Assembly: GCA_947625315.1 (NCBI GenBank)
Contig: CANQOE010000060.1
Location: 1 to 7,266 of the forward strand
Direction of reading: 5' to 3'
Origin: an uncultured Bacilli bacterium
Lineage (GTDB): Bacteria; Bacillota_I; Bacilli_A; RF39; UBA660
DNA length: 7,266 bases
The translations under genes and the position numbers were made by a program. Below, piece after piece: positions 4,907-7,266 of this stretch; the stretch's first letter is position 1; the number at the start of each line of letters is the position of its first letter. The notes below the pieces were generated by a model. It saw nothing but the letters and a program-made list of their open reading frames with translations. It had not been told where the DNA came from and did not search any database.

Positions 4907-7266
4907 TTAACGATATATTTTAAACATGAAAGCAATAACACCGATGCCTCCACCAATAGCAACTAAACAAGCTGAGATTAATAAAACTTTTTGAGTAACA
5001 TTCATATCACTTTGATTTGAAGAAACTTCTTCTGGAGAATTTTCAAGGGTATCAGAATCACTATTAGAATTATTATTCAATTCTTCATTAGTCGAACTAT
5101 CATTATTTGCGGCATTATCAGAAGTATTTTCATTAGTTGGATTATTATTAGAATTTTGGTTGTTTAAATTATTGTTACTATTACTACTATTATTATTGGA
5201 ATTGTTGCTATTATTGTTATTGTTTGGATTAGTATTGTTGTTATTATTTTGATTTGAATTATTTACTTCATTATTAGAATTATCACTAAAATTTGGATTA
5301 TTCTCTTTATCAGTTGGTTCAGTTACATTATTATCTTTATTTTCTTCTTGGTTAGTATTTTGATCTTCTACTTTTACTTCATCAGTTATCCAACTAACCG
5401 CGGCCGTGATACTTTTAACATTACCTGTGGAATCTTGATAGACAAATTCGAAACTACCATTAGTTTTAAATGTATAAGTATTTCTACCATCATTATTTAA
5501 AATATTAATAGCTTCCGTGCTTTCTAAAGTAACTGTTACCGGTTTAGTAGTTTGAGTAATTGTACTATATTTTATATAAACGGGATCATCTTTTTTAGCA
5601 ATCCAATCTACTGTAGCAGTTGCCGTATTCGTGTTTCCATATTTATCGGCAAATTTAAAAGTAAATGAACCATTTTTCGTAAAGGTAAAAGTATGACTAC
5701 CATTATTATTTAGAATATTGATATCTTTTATTTTACCATTAACTAAACTAACAGTTGCGACAACATCTTGATTAGTTAAAGCGGTATTACTATAATTAAT
5801 TTCCACAACAGGAACTTCTAAAGAAGTAATATCTTCATAGATATGGAAAGCGGTTGCGGACATATATCCCCCAACAGTTTTAATACCTTTTACCATAATA
5901 TACTGTGTATATGTAGGATTTTCATATTCCAAAGTTTTTGTGGCACTATTATTAGCCCAAGAAGTTGAATCGGTAATTTTTACCCAATCTTCATTAATAT
6001 CACTAGATGGAACCCACTCTTCTTCAGTTAAATGACTATCCGAAATATCTTTAGGAAGAGCATATACTTGAGCATCTTGAATAGTTCCATTTCCGCCTCC
6101 TGAACGAGGTACATAATCGATAGCAGACACATACGCCGCTCTATCTAATTTGATAATTACATAACGATTTTCATCAGTTTGATTCCACCAAGTATGCCAA
6201 TGGGTAAGAATTGAACCATCTAATAATTTATCTTTGCCATTATTGTGGCCTGGTTCTTCTGAAGAAACTCCCACAATTGTCATTCGTGATTCCGGAATAT
6301 ATCTTCTTTCCATTTCCTCACCGGCTGAAGTAAAATCAAAAGCTATTTCTTCACTAGCTAAATGAGTACTATTTGCTCGAACACGTAAATAAATAGTTTT
6401 TTCACCTTTTAAGTCCGGTTCAACATCTTCTAATAAAGACCATTCATTATTGGTAGAATAACGCCATTCAATGGTATTATCGGCTCCAATAATGCGATTT
6501 TCTAAATCATTAGCATAGACATTTGGTGATAATTGAGCTTGGGTAATATCAATACAATAAACAATATCTAAAGCCCCAACTACCCGAACTAAAATGTCGG
6601 TATCTTCACGAATACTAGCTACTTGTTGCGAAGTAAGTTTAACGCTCATACTATTACTATCTAACCAGTGTTCCCCACCATCTAAAGAATATTGCCAATG
6701 AACACCATTGCCTTCATAACGGGAAGCAAGTCTGATTTGATTAGCATTTTCCCCATCAAATGAGAAAGTAGCAATTGTTGTATCATGATTATTAGCTAAG
6801 TAATTAGCAACTTGATTAACTGCTTTAGCTTGAATACTTTCATTACTTGTAGCATTCATAGCATCTTTTAAAGCTTTAGCTAAATAATCTTGATAAGCAA
6901 CGTGATTAGCAAAAGTTAATTTGCTTTCTACTTGACGAATTAAATCATGCATTGGTAAAGGATAATATTTTAAGGTAGAAGTAATTCTTTCCACTAAATC
7001 TAAATATTCTTTTTCAGTAGTATGTTCATCACTTAAATAAACATTTACTAAACCTAACCAAGCATCAAAATTAATATCTTGAATATTTAAAGCTTCTTCA
7101 TAAATGGCTTTTAATTTGACTAAATCACCTTCATATATTTTAGCTTTCATTAAAACTTTTTCACTAGCCACATATTTATCATAATCATTTAAAGCCGCTT
7201 GAGCAAGTAAAATATAACTAGCAGGATAAGCTCCGGCATAAGAGCCACTACCCCAACCATTAGGCA
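4907..7266 (-). CDS. Large C-terminally anchored surface protein, 5' end missing
   Basis: The frame is open to the right edge, giving 785 visible codons; a GTG at 7171 lacks a ribosome site and sits inside a continuous helical domain, so the true start is outside. Visible numbering from codon 7264-7262: helical TPR-like segment (about 16-135, e.g. FDAWLGLVNVYL); two beta-rich segments with WQYSLDGGEHW (190-200) and EWRYSTNNEW (266-275); an F5/8 type C domain (about 317-478) with LLDGSILTHWHTWW and YVPRSGGGNGTI; two Ig-like repeats (484-555, 558-626); an Asn-rich stalk (633-749); one membrane helix (about 759-781) and the tail KIYR. There is no LPXTG motif, so anchoring is by the helix, with the bulk outside the cell. 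F5/8 C domains usually bind glycans. Enzymatic domains, if any, lie beyond the window. Its base composition is higher in GC than its neighbours (25 of 60 at 6061-6120). The sigma gene follows after 23 nt. Confidence 0.88.
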   Translation of the reverse strand, partial: PNGWGSGSYAGAYPASYILLAQAALNDYDKYVASEKVLMKAKIYEGDLVKLKAIYEEALNIQDINFDAWLGLVNVYLSDEHTTEKEYLDLVERITSTLKYYPLPMHDLIRQVESKLTFANHVAYQDYLAKALKDAMNATSNESIQAKAVNQVANYLANNHDTTIATFSFDGENANQIRLASRYEGNGVHWQYSLDGGEHWLDSNSMSVKLTSQQVASIREDTDILVRVVGALDIVYCIDITQAQLSPNVYANDLENRIIGADNTIEWRYSTNNEWSLLEDVEPDLKGEKTIYLRVRANSTHLASEEIAFDFTSAGEEMERRYIPESRMTIVGVSSEEPGHNNGKDKLLDGSILTHWHTWWNQTDENRYVIIKLDRAAYVSAIDYVPRSGGGNGTIQDAQVYALPKDISDSHLTEEEWVPSSDINEDWVKITDSTSWANNSATKTLEYENPTYTQYIMVKGIKTVGGYMSATAFHIYEDITSLEVPVVEINYSNTALTNQDVVATVSLVNGKIKDINILNNNGSHTFTFTKNGSFTFKFADKYGNTNTATATVDWIAKKDDPVYIKYSTITQTTKPVTVTLESTEAINILNNDGRNTYTFKTNGSFEFVYQDSTGNVKSITAAVSWITDEVKVEDQNTNQEENKDNNVTEPTDKENNPNFSDNSNNEVNNSNQNNNNNTNPNNNNNSNNSNNNSSNSNNNLNNQNSNNNPTNENTSDNAANNDSSTNEELNNNSNSDSDTLENSPEEVSSNQSDMNVTQKVLLISACLVAIGGGIGVIAFMFKIYR
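5132..5281 (-). repeat. Asn-rich low-complexity stalk
   Basis: In these 50 codons 33 encode Asn, the rest mainly Ser, with a few Pro, Thr and Gln. It is the core of a longer Asn/Asp/Glu/Ser-rich linker (about 5018-5368) joining the Ig repeats to the membrane helix. The DNA is a run of imperfect (A/G)TT triplets on the plus strand, mixing ATT and GTT (AAT and AAC codons), so it is not a pure microsatellite. It probably serves as a flexible wall-spanning stalk in place of a sortase signal. Confidence 0.85.
5387..5815 (-). repeat. Two tandem Ig-like repeats in the surface protein
   Basis: Two units of about 70 residues share the pattern INILNN(N/D)G..T(F/Y)TF..NGSF.F.(F/Y).D..GN......A.V.WI. 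The first ends VDWIAKK (about 5815-5600), the second VSWITDE (about 5593-5387). This is the extracellular beta-sandwich type often repeated in Gram-positive adhesins, where it acts as a spacer or ligand-presenting module. Confidence 0.75.

Noticed and set aside
5100..5280. Repetitive ATT/GTT tract as a possible CRISPR or satellite array
   Set aside because: There is no repeat-spacer periodicity; the tract is in frame and encodes the Asn-rich stalk.
7169..7171. GTG as the start of the surface-protein gene
   Set aside because: There is no ribosome site upstream and the frame stays open and protein-like to the window edge, including GAYPASYILLAQAALNDYDK in the same helical domain.
1..7266. Mycoplasma-type genetic code (TGA as Trp)
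   Set aside because: rlmCD ends in TGA, the Trp codons checked are TGG, and the genes for MurC and an FtsW-like protein argue for a walled organism.

Overview
The window comes from a very AT-rich, low-GC Gram-positive type bacterium that makes peptidoglycan. It holds a MurC ligase and the tail of an FtsW-type SEDS protein, so it is not a wall-less mycoplasma. TGA is used as a stop (rlmCD ends in TGA) and the tryptophans checked are TGG, so the standard bacterial code applies rather than the Mycoplasma code. Extreme A/T bias, strong GGAGG-type ribosome sites, a sporulation-family sigma factor and a C-terminally anchored, Asn-rich surface protein all fit an uncultured Bacilli or Mycoplasmatota-like gut lineage. 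That assignment is inference.

Left part (1-2950), housekeeping. The last 43 codons of an ftsW-like gene run in on the plus strand. A 31-nt imperfect palindrome separates them from a convergent minus-strand gene for a TrmA/RlmCD-family 23S rRNA uracil-C5 methyltransferase. That gene and plus-strand murC are divergently transcribed from a 125-bp region with a promoter and ribosome site for each. murC ends in a hairpin with T-runs on both strands, which also serves the gene converging from the right.

Right part (2940-7266), accessory in character, all minus strand. In transcription order it holds: (i) the 3' 2.36 kb of a large surface protein gene whose start lies beyond the right edge, with a TPR-like helical region, two beta-sandwich-like segments, an F5/8 type C (discoidin) domain, two tandem Ig-like repeats, an Asn-rich stalk and one C-terminal membrane helix; (ii) 23 nt later, a 228-aa sigma-70-family factor resembling sporulation sigmas SigE/SigK but with a changed region 4.2 recognition helix; (iii) after a probable internal promoter, a 400-aa very Asn/Lys-rich protein that I do not recognise.

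The left genes serve wall synthesis, division and rRNA modification. On the right, the tight surface-protein/sigma pair suggests the sigma factor is expressed with, and may control, cell-surface functions. The orphan 400-aa protein next to it is the least understood gene in the window. No RNA genes, insertion sequences or CRISPR arrays were seen.
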